From: Bacteroides sp.
GTDB lineage: Bacteria; Bacteroidota; Bacteroidia; Bacteroidales; Muribaculaceae
Direction of reading: 5' to 3'
Assembly (NCBI GenBank): GCA_014801225.1
Contig: JAAVEO010000027.1
Coordinates: 1 to 63,694, forward strand
DNA length: 63,694 nucleotides
Every line of letters starts with the position of its first letter. The stretch's first letter is position 1. Made by a program: the position numbers and the translations under genes. This document shows positions 43,662-52,788 of the stretch, one piece after another. The notes beneath the pieces are model-generated. The model saw only the letters and a list, made by a program, of their open reading frames with translations. It made no database searches and was not told where the DNA came from.

Positions 43662-43677
43662 TTTCAATACTAAGCCT

Positions 43678-45987
43678 ATGAGGCTCCTGATATTTCCGGT
43701 GCTCCTGCTTCTGTTGGGAGCCGCTTGCTCCACTACCTCACGTCTCACGGACGGGGAGGTGCTATACACGGGTGTGAAGAAAATGACGGTGAATCCCACC
43801 GACGGAGAAAAACTTCCGGCCGAGATGGTTTCCGATCTCAACTCTACCATTAATGTTCCGCCTAACGGGTCGCTGCCATTCAATATCGGCTCGCCCTATT
43901 TCTTCAGTCCGTGGCAACCTGGGCTTTGGGCCTACAATCATTGGAACGACTCCACCAAAGGGATTGGTGGCTGGCTATATCGCAAGCTGGCCTCTGTGCC
44001 TGTACTTATCACGGATGTGAAGCCTCAGATACGTACAAAAATGCTTACGCAGATCCTTGATGACAACGGTTATTTCGGATCTACCGCTTCATACGAAATT
44101 ATTCCGAATAAGAAGAATCCGAAGAAAGCCCGCATCTCATACGAGCTTAACGTAGGCAAACCGTATCTCATCGACAGCATAATCTATCTCAATGAAAAGG
44201 AATCGAAACTTTCCAATTTCATCGACTCGCTCGCACGTAGAAATCCCTACCTGCAAAAGGGGGAGAGATTCTGTGTGGACTCGCTTGATGCAGTGAGAAT
44301 CAGAATAGTCAACCGTCTGCGAAACCGCGGATATTATTATATGCGTCCGGAATATATAGAATTTCTGGCTGACAGCACTATCAATCCCGGAAGTATCGCT
44401 CTTAAGCTGACTTTAGCCGACAATACCCCCGATTTGGCAAAATTAGCATATCGCACAGGAAAGATAATCACTATCGTAGAGCGGAGATCGACACGTAATC
44501 CCGGTACACCGGACACTATCGATACGGACAAGGGTGAACTTATCGTGATGCGGCCTGCACATCTACGTAAAAATCTCGTACCCTCGTGTATCACTTTCAA
44601 GGAAGGGAAACTTTTCTCTGTCAGGGATATGGACCGTACCCAGCAATATCTCTCGCGTACGGGAATTTTCGGCAATATCACGATTCAGCCGGTGCCGGTG
44701 GATACGACAGCCGCCAATCCTACTATAGATGTCTATATCACATCGCAATTCCAACGCCCGATGGAGGCTTCGATAGAGGTGAACGCTACTTCAAAAAGCA
44801 ATTCATATATCGGCCCCGGAATCATACTCGGTATCACCAATAACAATCTATTCGGCGGAGGAGAGCGTTTTTCCATCAAACTTACCGGAGCGTATGAATG
44901 GCAGACGGGACGTAACAGCGGAAATGTATTCAATAGTTACGAGGTAGGTCTGAATGCTTCTCTCGCTTTTCCTCGCCTTTTGGCTCCGAAATTCATACGG
45001 CGCCTTAATCGGAATCTGAACTGGACTACGATTAACCTCGGTGTGGATCTTCTCAACCGTCCGCATTTCTTCAAGATGGCTGAGTTCAATATGGGTATCA
45101 CCTATGATTGGCAGGGCTCACGCTATTCACATCATTCGCTCACACCCTTCAAGCTCACTTATACAAAACTTATGCATACCACCCCCGACTTCGACTCCAT
45201 CATGTCGGCTAATCCGGCTGTGGCGCTGAGTTTCCAAAGCCAATATATTCCTCAGTTGAGCTATACCTATACTTTCGATAAATTCCTTGAACGTGCCCGC
45301 ATCAACGGGTTTAATTTCACAGCTACTCTCACCGAAGCCGGCAACCTCTTCGATGTAATCTATAAAGCATGTGGAGTGAAAGGAGAGAAACGCCTTTTCG
45401 GCACACCGTTCTCACAATTTATCAAAGGACAGGCGCAGTTGGTATATAGCCGACGTCTTGTGCGTGGCACAGAGCAGTGGCTTGTATCACGCGTACTTAT
45501 CGGAGCCGAACATGCATATGGCAACTCACGGGAGGTGCCGTATGCCGAACAGTTCTACATAGGCGGAGCCAACTCCATACGTGCGTTCACGGTCAGAAGT
45601 ATCGGCCCGGGCAGCTATCGTGCCCCCTCCTCCGATCGCAACGGATATTTCGACCAGACAGGTACGTTCAAGTTGGAACTTAATACCGAGTATCGATTCC
45701 CGATAGTCAGTGTGCTTCATGGCGCGGCTTTCATTGATGCCGGTAATATATGGCTTTTGAAAGAAGATCCGCTACGCCCCGGCGGAAAACTGAAAGCAAG
45801 CACTTTCTTCAAGGACATAGCGCTGGGCACAGGTGTTGGTCTGCGCGTGGATATCGGAATGATGGTGATTCGAGGTGACTTGGGTTATGGACTACATACG
45901 CCATATTCAAATGGTACGCCGCATTATTTCAATGTCCGATTCAAGGATGCGTTCGCATTCCATCTGGCAATCGGTTATCCTTTCTGA
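43678..45987 (+). CDS. tamL: TamL, lipoprotein-type TamA/BamA barrel
   Basis: 769 residues from ATG 43678 (MRLLIFPVLLLLLGAACSTT). The signal sequence ends in lipobox LGAAC, so the N-terminus is lipidated, the feature that defines TamL in Bacteroidetes. Several POTRA-like domains follow (to ~380), then the Omp85 16-strand barrel with GPGSYRAP, LELNTEYRFPI, GAAFIDAGNIW and an aromatic end (HLAIGYPF). A start at 43648 would overlap tamB by 14 bases and add a hydrophilic stretch before the signal. It partners TamB encoded upstream. Confidence 0.9.
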   Translation: MRLLIFPVLLLLLGAACSTTSRLTDGEVLYTGVKKMTVNPTDGEKLPAEMVSDLNSTINVPPNGSLPFNIGSPYFFSPWQPGLWAYNHWNDSTKGIGGWLYRKLASVPVLITDVKPQIRTKMLTQILDDNGYFGSTASYEIIPNKKNPKKARISYELNVGKPYLIDSIIYLNEKESKLSNFIDSLARRNPYLQKGERFCVDSLDAVRIRIVNRLRNRGYYYMRPEYIEFLADSTINPGSIALKLTLADNTPDLAKLAYRTGKIITIVERRSTRNPGTPDTIDTDKGELIVMRPAHLRKNLVPSCITFKEGKLFSVRDMDRTQQYLSRTGIFGNITIQPVPVDTTAANPTIDVYITSQFQRPMEASIEVNATSKSNSYIGPGIILGITNNNLFGGGERFSIKLTGAYEWQTGRNSGNVFNSYEVGLNASLAFPRLLAPKFIRRLNRNLNWTTINLGVDLLNRPHFFKMAEFNMGITYDWQGSRYSHHSLTPFKLTYTKLMHTTPDFDSIMSANPAVALSFQSQYIPQLSYTYTFDKFLERARINGFNFTATLTEAGNLFDVIYKACGVKGEKRLFGTPFSQFIKGQAQLVYSRRLVRGTEQWLVSRVLIGAEHAYGNSREVPYAEQFYIGGANSIRAFTVRSIGPGSYRAPSSDRNGYFDQTGTFKLELNTEYRFPIVSVLHGAAFIDAGNIWLLKEDPLRPGGKLKASTFFKDIALGTGVGLRVDIGMMVIRGDLGYGLHTPYSNGTPHYFNVRFKDAFAFHLAIGYPF

Positions 45988-46039
45988 TTAACATCAACAC
46001 ATTTTCAATCGGCCGCTATACTCTTGCTTTCATAAAGAA

Positions 46040-46390
46040 ATGGCAAAGAATCCAATGACATCCGGAGAACGACGCGGCATAGCTGCGTTAGCCACAGTAG
46101 CCTTACTTGTGGCCCTCTCCGGTGTATTTGGGAAAAATTGCTCCGGACACTCCTCCGATTTACACTCGGATACTGATTCCACCTTCCTCTATCCTTCCGA
46201 CTCTTCGATCACTTATCAGGATACCTACAATCAGAATCGCTCCGGGAGAGCCGGGAGTTCCAAGAGCTCTAAGAGAGCTAATAAATCAAATTCTTCAAAA
46301 AAGTCCAAATCACGCCACCGCAGTGGTTCCCGACGGAACTCCAAATCCGACTGGACACCTCGCGATATGCTTGAAGACACCATAAATTAA
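46040..46390 (+). CDS. Small anchored protein with Ser/Lys-rich tail, unknown
   Basis: 116 residues. A short cytoplasmic N-terminus, one hydrophobic helix (GIAALATVALLVALSGVFG, ~14-32), a Ser/Asp-rich middle and a very basic Ser/Lys/Arg tail (SKSSKRANKSNSSKKSKSRH). No family recognised. It follows tamL by 52 bases and precedes a hairpin at 46387-46431, so it is probably the last gene of the VanZ-tamB-tamL operon. A role with the TAM complex is only a hypothesis. Confidence 0.55.
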   Translation: MAKNPMTSGERRGIAALATVALLVALSGVFGKNCSGHSSDLHSDTDSTFLYPSDSSITYQDTYNQNRSGRAGSSKSSKRANKSNSSKKSKSRHRSGSRRNSKSDWTPRDMLEDTIN

Positions 46391-46431
46391 GAACATCCGC
46401 AAGGCCTAAGCGGTCATGCGGATGTTCTTAA
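46387..46431 (+). terminator. Hairpin at the end of the TAM operon
   Basis: A 15-bp perfect stem (46387-46401 with 46417-46431). It includes the stop codon of the small protein. No T run follows, so it may act with Rho or protect the 3' end. Confidence 0.55.
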
Positions 46432-46804
46432 CTGGTTTTGCTTTATCTTTGACTCGGTGGACGGGGCCTGCTATGTGGCTTCGCGCCACAGGAGACTTTC
46501 CGGCCGGTCTCGATACTATGTTGTCTCGGGGAGAGTTCGCGTGTACTCGCGCCTTCGGCAACTGAAAAAAACTAACAACCTAAAACTTATTCAATTATTG
46601 CAATTTCCACCTTCTGCGCTCACGCGCGTCCGGTGCAACCTTAAGATTCACCTATGACGGGCTAAGGAGATTGCGTATCTCTCTGACTTTCATCCTTTTC
46701 CGGAACTTGAATGTCATCGGGATCAGCGCCCGTTTGTCTATATAACGAGCGTGCCCCGTGAATAGTTCACGAGGCACACAATTCTATATCGATCTGATCA
46801 TTTA
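46432..46804. other. Gene-free gap with G+C-rich foldable part
   Basis: 46455-46560 is G+C-rich and contains strong local stems (for example TGTGGC-TTCGC-GCCACA at about 46474-46490). A near-perfect inverted repeat (46751-46762 with 46766-46777, one mismatch) lies 28 bases beyond the typA stop and may be its terminator. I see no credible gene. An open frame at 46457-46657 is Arg-rich and unlike any protein. Confidence 0.4.
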
Positions 46805-48610
46805 TCAAGAGCGATTGGCGCGTTTACGCTCATTCTCATCGAGTATTATCTTACGGATGCGAAGATGATTGGGGGTAACCTCCACATATTCATCTTCCTT
46901 GATATATTCCAGGGCCTCCTCAAGAGAGAAAACCACGGGAGGAACAATGCGAGCTTTATCATCAGCTCCGGAAGCACGCATATTGGTAAGCTTCTTTGAT
47001 TTGGTGACGTTGACTACAATGTCATTATCTTTAGCGTTCTCACCTACCACCTGTCCGGCATATACCTCTTCCTGAGGGAATATGAAGAAACGTCCACGAT
47101 CCTGAAGCTTATCTATCGCATAAGCGTAAGCGGTGCCCGCCTCAAGAGCGATCAGCGAACCGTTGGTGCGACGCTCGATATCCCCTTTCCACGGCTGGTA
47201 CTCAAGGAAACGGTGAGCCATTATAGCCTCACCGGCTGTAGCGGTGAGCACATTATTGCGCAATCCAATGATACCTCGTGAAGGAATTGCAAATTCGATA
47301 TTCACGCGATCGTTCTGAGTCTCCATAGAAAGGATATCTCCCTTACGGCGAGTCACCATATCGATCACACGGGAACTGAATTCCTCGGGAACGTTCACAG
47401 TGAGAGCCTCCACGGGTTCACACTTCTGTCCATCGATTTCCTTGATGATTACCTGAGGCTGACCCACCTGAAGCTCATATCCCTCGCGACGCATGGTCTC
47501 GATAAGGATAGAGAGATGGAGCACACCGCGTCCAAAAACCGACCATTTGTCCTCAGTATCGCCCTTTACGACACGCAACGCAAGGTTCTTGTCGAGCTCC
47601 TTGTCGAGACGGTCCTGAATATGACGGGAAGTCACAAACTTTCCATCTTTTCCAAAGAACGGGGAATCGTTGATAGCGAACGTCATCGACATTGTCGGTT
47701 CATCGATAGCGATTCGGGGGAGAGCCTCGGGATTCTCAGGAATGGAGATTGTATCGCCAATCTCGAAACCTTCGAGACCAACGATAGCACAGATATCACC
47801 GCTGGCTACCTCCGACACTTTCTTACGCCCCATGCCTTCGAATACATGGAGCTCCTTGATACGCTGTTTGCTTACGCTTCCATCACGACGGCATAGAGCG
47901 ATATCCATTCCTTCGCGGATTACACCGCGATGCACACGCCCAACGGCTATACGGCCCACATAGCTTGAATAGTCGAGGCTGGTGACGAGCATCTGGGCAT
48001 CGCCCTCTATACGTTCGGGCGCGGGTATATTCTCAATGATGGCATCGAGAAGAGGCGTGATATTGTCTGTAGGCTGTTTCCAATCGGTTGACATCCAATT
48101 CTGCTTTGCAGAACCATAGATAGTACGGAAATCAAGCTGATCTTCGGTAGCATCGAGATTGAACATGAGGTCGAAAACCATCTCGTTGACTTCATCAGGA
48201 CGGCAGTTGGGTTTATCCACCTTATTGACCACTACGAGTGGCTTCAGACCCATCTGAATGGCTTTCTGCAACACGAAACGTGTCTGAGGCATCGGGCCCT
48301 CGAAAGCGTCGACGAGGAGAATACAGCCGTCGGCCATATTGAGCACACGTTCCACCTCTCCACCGAAGTCGGCGTGCCCCGGAGTATCAATAATATTGAT
48401 TTTCGTGCCTTTATAATTGATTGACACGTTCTTGGAAAGAATCGTGATACCTCGTTCACGTTCGAGGTCATTGTTATCGAGGATAAGTTCGCCGGTGGTC
48501 TGATTGTCACGGAAAAGGTGTCCGGCAAGAAGCATCTTGTCAACAAGAGTGGTCTTGCCATGGTCCACGTGGGCAATGATGGCGATATTTCTAATGTCCT
48601 GCATAGCCAT
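46805..48610 (-). CDS. typA: Ribosome-associated GTPase TypA/BipA
   Basis: 601 residues. GTP-binding motifs AHVDHGKTT (G1), DTPGHADFG (G3) and [10 protein letters not shown] (G4), followed by EF-Tu-like domain II, the EF-G-like domains and the BipA-specific C-terminal domain (GSADDK-like [13 protein letters not shown]). It assists 50S assembly and stress or cold adaptation in studied bacteria. Standard length. A stand-alone gene divergent from folP. Confidence 0.96.
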   Translation of the reverse strand: MAMQDIRNIAIIAHVDHGKTTLVDKMLLAGHLFRDNQTTGELILDNNDLERERGITILSKNVSINYKGTKINIIDTPGHADFGGEVERVLNMADGCILLVDAFEGPMPQTRFVLQKAIQMGLKPLVVVNKVDKPNCRPDEVNEMVFDLMFNLDATEDQLDFRTIYGSAKQNWMSTDWKQPTDNITPLLDAIIENIPAPERIEGDAQMLVTSLDYSSYVGRIAVGRVHRGVIREGMDIALCRRDGSVSKQRIKELHVFEGMGRKKVSEVASGDICAIVGLEGFEIGDTISIPENPEALPRIAIDEPTMSMTFAINDSPFFGKDGKFVTSRHIQDRLDKELDKNLALRVVKGDTEDKWSVFGRGVLHLSILIETMRREGYELQVGQPQVIIKEIDGQKCEPVEALTVNVPEEFSSRVIDMVTRRKGDILSMETQNDRVNIEFAIPSRGIIGLRNNVLTATAGEAIMAHRFLEYQPWKGDIERRTNGSLIALEAGTAYAYAIDKLQDRGRFFIFPQEEVYAGQVVGENAKDNDIVVNVTKSKKLTNMRASGADDKARIVPPVVFSLEEALEYIKEDEYVEVTPNHLRIRKIILDENERKRANRS

Positions 48611-48639
48611 TTTTGTCTATTTCGTCTATTTTTCGGGTG

Positions 48640-48647
48640 CAAAATTA
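48640..48647 (-). promoter_or_regulatory. -7 box of typA
   Basis: TAATTTTG on the minus strand, 30 bases before the typA start. No TTG is found at the expected -33 distance. Confidence 0.5.
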
Positions 48648-48766
48648 GTAAAAATCCATTGATTAGCTATTATGCCGGGGCGAAGATATACTATTACATC
48701 TCCTCGTGAAGCGGATTTTACCCTTCTTATATCATCCATGACACATTTTTTTTGTAATTTCGCATT

Positions 48767-49618
48767 ATGACTCTAAATATTCATGGACACCTTCTCGATC
48801 TCTCCCGGCCTTTAGTGATGGGCATTATAAATGTCACTCCCGACAGTTTCTACTCCGGCAGTCGTGTAAGCGGGTGTGAGGAGATACGCTCGCGTGCGGC
48901 CGCACAAATAGAATCAGGGGCTGCCCTGCTTGACCTGGGAGGATATTCTTCGCGTCCCGGCGCCGAAGATATCAGCGCCACAGAGGAATATGACCGTCTG
49001 GCTCCGGCATTGGATATAATCCGTAAGCATTGGCCTGAAATCCCGATATCCGTAGATACTTTCCGGAGTGAAGTGGCCTACAGATGCGTAGAGAAATGGG
49101 GAGTGGAGATAGTCAACGATATCAGCGGGGGGGGTCTTGATCCAGAAATGTGGTCGGCCGTGGCAGAACTCGGTTGCGCTTACGTCTTGATGCATATGCG
49201 AGGTAATCCGATGACAATGCAAAGCTGTTGTGACTATGGCGATGTGACATCCGAAGTAATCTCCGATCTTGCTTTCAAACTTGACAAACTGCGTTCGATA
49301 GGGGTGGCCGATGTGATTGTAGACCCCGGCTTCGGATTCGCAAAAACTACAGAACAGAATTTCCGAATTCTCGATGAGTTGGAGCATTTCAAGAGTCTCG
49401 GATGCCCCATATTGGCAGGAGTGTCGCGTAAATCAATGATTTGGCGCACGCTTGACACCGTGCCGGCCGAAAGTCTCAACGGCACGACAGTGCTCAATAC
49501 TATCGCTCTCCTGAAAGGAGCGAATATTCTGAGAGTGCATGATGTGAAAGAGGCAATGGAATGTGTCACCCTTACCGAGACAATGCGTGACTCTGCCGAA
49601 TCACTTCAATCCAGATGA
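48767..49618 (+). CDS. folP: Dihydropteroate synthase
   Basis: Condenses p-aminobenzoate with dihydropterin pyrophosphate in folate synthesis, the sulfonamide target. 283 residues, TIM barrel. MGIINVTPDSFYSGS and LDLGGYSSRPGA are the two PROSITE-type signatures. IVNDISGGG, DPGFGFAKTTEQN and AGVSRKSMIW complete the active site. A TAATTTCG box ends four bases before the ATG. It is followed by cdaA after 79 bases containing a hairpin (49628-49653). Confidence 0.95.
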   Translation: MTLNIHGHLLDLSRPLVMGIINVTPDSFYSGSRVSGCEEIRSRAAAQIESGAALLDLGGYSSRPGAEDISATEEYDRLAPALDIIRKHWPEIPISVDTFRSEVAYRCVEKWGVEIVNDISGGGLDPEMWSAVAELGCAYVLMHMRGNPMTMQSCCDYGDVTSEVISDLAFKLDKLRSIGVADVIVDPGFGFAKTTEQNFRILDELEHFKSLGCPILAGVSRKSMIWRTLDTVPAESLNGTTVLNTIALLKGANILRVHDVKEAMECVTLTETMRDSAESLQSR

Positions 49619-49697
49619 GTAAGTAGAGGTCTCGGCAAATATTTACCGAGACCTTAAGGGAAATGATGATAAGGAGGATAAATGTTATAGAATAGCA

Positions 49698-50468
49698 ATG
49701 TTTGATTTCGGAATAAAAGATATTATCGATATCCTGATAGTAGCCGTGATGCTCTACTATCTGTATCGTCTGATGAAGAACAGCGGAAGCCTTTCGCTGT
49801 TCTATGGAGTATTGGCTTTCACTGTGATATGGGTGGTAGCCTCGGAAATTCTCGATATGCGTCTTACAGGCACGATTCTCGATAAATTCATGGGTATCGG
49901 CCTCATTATCCTTGTGATACTTTTTCAAGACCAATTGAAACGATTCCTTATCGACATCGGTAGTCATGGACATCTTCGCAATGTGCTGAAAATCTTCAAG
50001 CATGATAAGAATAATGACAATAGTAAACACCATGCTCAAGTAATGGCGGTGGTGTATGCTTGCATGAGTATGTCGAAATCGAAGACGGGAGCATTGATCG
50101 TATTCCAGCGCAAGATGCCCCTTACCGACTATGAAAAGACGGGCGACGAGATAGATGCCAATATCAATGTGCGCCTTATAGAGAATATCTTCTTCAAGAA
50201 TTCCCCGCTGCATGACGGCGCTATGATTATCGCCGGAGGGCGTATTGCCGCGGCGGGATGTATCCTTCCGGTGAGCCATGACATGAATATACCGAAGAAT
50301 CTGGGGCTACGTCATCGCGCAGCCTTGGGTATGAGCCAGGCCACAGATGCTGTCTGTGTGATAGTGAGCGAGGAGACGGGAAACATCTCTGTGGCTAAAG
50401 ACGGATCTATAAAAATAAAGGTGACGCCCATAGATCTGGAGCATATCATCTCCGCCATAGATTTCTGA
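49698..50468 (+). CDS. cdaA: Diadenylate cyclase CdaA
   Basis: Makes the second messenger c-di-AMP from two ATP. 256 residues. Three membrane helices in the first ~80 residues, then a coiled segment and the DisA_N cyclase domain with the catalytic DGA (HDGAMII, ~173) and RHR (LRHRAALG, ~205). CdaR-like YbbR protein genes often follow cdaA, but none is seen here. It is immediately downstream of folP, a pairing found in other Bacteroidetes. Confidence 0.94.
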   Translation: MFDFGIKDIIDILIVAVMLYYLYRLMKNSGSLSLFYGVLAFTVIWVVASEILDMRLTGTILDKFMGIGLIILVILFQDQLKRFLIDIGSHGHLRNVLKIFKHDKNNDNSKHHAQVMAVVYACMSMSKSKTGALIVFQRKMPLTDYEKTGDEIDANINVRLIENIFFKNSPLHDGAMIIAGGRIAAAGCILPVSHDMNIPKNLGLRHRAALGMSQATDAVCVIVSEETGNISVAKDGSIKIKVTPIDLEHIISAIDF

Positions 50469-50471
50469 ATC

Positions 50472-50541
50472 AATGCTGACTATATACGGCGCTCCCCGTC
50501 CATGACCTTATGGACGGGGAGCGCCGTATATAGTCAGCATT
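50472..50541. repeat. 32-bp perfect inverted repeat between cdaA and rsgA
   Basis: The left arm 50472-50503 and right arm 50510-50541 are exact reverse complements, with loop GACCTT. It starts 3 bases after the cdaA stop and ends 5 bases before the rsgA stop. It fills the whole convergent gap. There is no T run, so it is not a standard intrinsic terminator. It may be a bidirectional barrier or RNA-processing site. Confidence 0.9.
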
Positions 50542-50546
50542 CGCAA

Positions 50547-51524
50547 TCAGAACGGCTTGCGATATTTATCTGAATCGATAGCTTCCTCAAGGATAGAGAG
50601 GTAAGAATTGTAGCGACTCTCAGAAATAGTATGATTGGCCACGGCTTCGGCAACGGCGCAACCGGGTTCTCCGGTATGACGACAGTCACTATAACGGCAA
50701 TCGGCACCGGCTTTGAATATTTCCGGAAAATAGTGTGACACCTCCGCCGGATCGAAATCAATCACACCGAATCCCTTGACACCGGGAACATCTATAATCT
50801 CTCCTCCTCCGGGAAGATCCACTATTTCGGAAAAAGTAGTGGTATGGGTGCCGGTATGGTGTATATCCGATATCTCTCCCGTACGCAGTGAGGCCCCGGG
50901 TACCAAAGCATTGATCAGGGAGGACTTCCCCACCCCACTGTTGCCGGAAAGAAGATTCACGTCTCCTGCAAATATATCGCGAAGCTGATCGATCCCCTCC
51001 CCCGTAAGGGCGGAAACGGCATAGGCAGGATAACCAATAGAGCGATAGAGATATAGAATGGCGTCAGCGAGCTCGCGATCATCCTCATCCCATATATCGG
51101 CTTTATTCAAAAGGAGCATGGCGGGAACATTGTAGGCCTCGGCAGTAGCCAGGAAGCGGTCGATGAATGTGGTGGGAGTAGCGGGATCTTTAAGACTTGC
51201 CACCAGAACCGCCCTGTCAAGATTGGAGGCTATGATATGAGATTCCTTTGAAAGATTGGAGGCACGGCGTATGATATAGTTTCGCCGGGGATGAATACTC
51301 ACGATATAGTCGGCATCATCAGCAGAACGGGCTACATCCACCAAATCGCCTACGGCAACCGGATTAGTGGTGCGTATACCCTTTATACGGAAATTTCCTT
51401 TCACACGACAATTGGCCACAGAGCCGTCGGCAAAGCGCACTACATAGGCGCTCCCCATGTTGCGGATCACTTTACCCTCCCTTGTCTCGCGGGAAATCTT
51501 TACCTCAGTCTTCTTTTTCTTCAT
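50547..51524 (-). CDS. rsgA: Ribosome small-subunit-dependent GTPase A
   Basis: 325 residues, circularly permuted GTPase acting late in 30S maturation. N-terminal OB fold (~15-85), G4 LLNKADI, then G1 GNSGVGKSSLIN and G3 DVPGVKGFG, and a C-terminal zinc finger (CRYSDCRHTGEPGC). All expected elements in the permuted order. It is a single gene with a -7 box very close to the start codon. Confidence 0.95.
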   Translation of the reverse strand: MKKKKTEVKISRETREGKVIRNMGSAYVVRFADGSVANCRVKGNFRIKGIRTTNPVAVGDLVDVARSADDADYIVSIHPRRNYIIRRASNLSKESHIIASNLDRAVLVASLKDPATPTTFIDRFLATAEAYNVPAMLLLNKADIWDEDDRELADAILYLYRSIGYPAYAVSALTGEGIDQLRDIFAGDVNLLSGNSGVGKSSLINALVPGASLRTGEISDIHHTGTHTTTFSEIVDLPGGGEIIDVPGVKGFGVIDFDPAEVSHYFPEIFKAGADCRYSDCRHTGEPGCAVAEAVANHTISESRYNSYLSILEEAIDSDKYRKPF

Positions 51525-51531
51525 ATCTCTG

Positions 51532-51539
51532 CAAAATTA
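51532..51539 (-). promoter_or_regulatory. -7 box of rsgA, abutting the start codon
   Basis: TAATTTTG on the minus strand ends seven bases from the rsgA ATG (51524), implying a nearly leaderless transcript. The -33 match is weak. Confidence 0.5.
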
Positions 51540-51550
51540 ACAATTTTTCG

Positions 51551-51618
51551 CTTAACAATGGCCGTTAAGTTAAGTTTCATCATATTTTTCTAACAATCCG
51601 TCGGGGATAATTGTTAGA
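51551..51618. promoter_or_regulatory. Cluster of TAACAAT dyads between rsgA and the winged-helix gene
   Basis: CTTAAC (51551-51556) and GTTAAG (51564-51569) form one dyad. TCTAACAAT (51589-51597) and ATTGTTAGA (51610-51618) form a second. The core TAACAAT appears three times. The spacing suits operators for a dimeric DNA-binding protein, possibly the winged-helix product encoded at 51762. Confidence 0.4.
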
Positions 51619-51761
51619 ATAGCAGATTCTACTCCATTTACATCGAGAGACATTTGATCGCTGTTTATTTGGAGAAATGACAGAGCGAAGTTAGCTATAC
51701 TTCACTATTCTATTTGAAAACACACATTAATCAAATTAATTATAGAAAGGAATAAATCGCA

Positions 51762-51971
51762 ATGATCAGTATTGAAACAATCGGAACATGGGCCGGAGAG
51801 GTGTATAAAGCACTTGAATCGGCCGACACTCGCTCACTTGGTCTTAAACAGCTCAAGAAAGCTACAAAACTGAAGAAGGATGAGATTATGGCAACTTTCG
51901 GTTGGCTCGGCAGAGAGGGCAAGATTGTACTCACCGAGAATGACGAAGATATAATTGCCAAGCTCATCTGA
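51762..51971 (+). CDS. Small winged-helix protein (DUF2582 type)
   Basis: 69 residues, almost entirely one winged helix-turn-helix domain (TRSLGLKQLKKATKLKKDEI recognition part, wing near REGKIVLTENDED). It matches the winged-helix family PF10771 (DUF2582), common as single copy in Bacteroidales with unknown targets. Inverted repeats upstream could be an autoregulatory site. It is closed by a strong bidirectional terminator at 52066-52097. Confidence 0.8.
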   Translation: MISIETIGTWAGEVYKALESADTRSLGLKQLKKATKLKKDEIMATFGWLGREGKIVLTENDEDIIAKLI

Positions 51972-52065
51972 TATAGCGTAACACCACAGCATCCGGAGTA
52001 TTCATTTTTAGGTTAAGAAAAAGAGAATACCAAGGTGCCAGTATGGGAATGTGCCTGCAAAGGCA

Positions 52066-52097
52066 GAGGCGGACTTACCTCACGGTAGGTCCGCCTC
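52066..52097. terminator. Bidirectional hairpin between the winged-helix and TonB-like genes
   Basis: A 14-bp stem (52066-52079 with 52084-52097, one G-T pair), loop TCAC, followed by CTTGTTG. Confidence 0.7.
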
Positions 52098-52154
52098 CTT
52101 GTTGTAATTATATGCTAAAAATCAAAACCAGTTCTTTTTTATTACTCCATTAGT

Positions 52155-52598
52155 TTAACGGCGGAATGGAACTGCCCATACCACTCTCACGGGAACGCTT
52201 TGACCGCCTATACGGCCGGGACTCCACTGAGGCATTCGGGAAAGGATTCTGACCGCTTCCTTATTGAGGGAGGGTTCCACTCCGCGGAGCACAGTGACGT
52301 TGCTCACTTTTCCATCCGTATTGACGATGAATGAGCAGAGCACCCTTCCTTCCACTCCTGCGCGATATGCTTCGGCGGGATAACGGCGGTTGTCATTGAT
52401 ATAGCTTACCAGACGACATTCACCCCCCGGAAAAGAGGGTTTATCCTCCACATAATCGTATTCAAACACATCCATATAAGCCGTAGCTCCGTCAGCTGTC
52501 ATGCCTACAGCCACTCTGCACCTTTGTGCTCGAATAACTGCCGGAGAAACCGAGAGGATGGCGCCAAGCGCCAATATTGCCAATGGGCGACGTGTCAT
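52155..52598 (-). CDS. TonB C-terminal domain protein with signal peptide
   Basis: 147 residues from ATG 52598 (MTRRPLAILALG). A cleavable-looking signal peptide ending AVIRAQ, then directly the TonB_C domain: PSFPGGECRLVSYINDNRRY, GVEGRVLCSFIVNTDGKVSN, MPQWSPGRIGGQSVPVRVVW. Unlike true TonB it has no stable N-terminal anchor plus proline-rich spacer, so it is probably a free periplasmic TonB-domain protein rather than an energy transducer. No TonB-dependent receptor or ExbBD is nearby. Confidence 0.82.
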   Translation of the reverse strand: MTRRPLAILALGAILSVSPAVIRAQRCRVAVGMTADGATAYMDVFEYDYVEDKPSFPGGECRLVSYINDNRRYPAEAYRAGVEGRVLCSFIVNTDGKVSNVTVLRGVEPSLNKEAVRILSRMPQWSPGRIGGQSVPVRVVWAVPFRR

Positions 52599-52788
52599 AT
52601 CGGAAAAAGTGTTCTTTTGATAGATGCGGTTGTGGTATTGTAGATTAATAACTTTCCTTGGAGAGAGACTCCTCGGAGTGTCATCTTTTGACAATGCAAA
52701 TATAAGCCATCCCTACGGCTCCCGCAACAAACGAAAGATAGATTAACACACCTTTCCCCGTTATTTAATATTTTTTTGCAATTGAGAT

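Noticed and set aside
46480..46515. Minus-strand GGAAAGTC-like segment resembling the P4 core of RNase P RNA
   Set aside because: The other conserved RNase P blocks and overall size are not present around it.
46457..46657. 66-codon open frame after the TAM operon
   Set aside because: Arg/Leu-rich product of a foldable G+C-rich region, with no homologue recognised.
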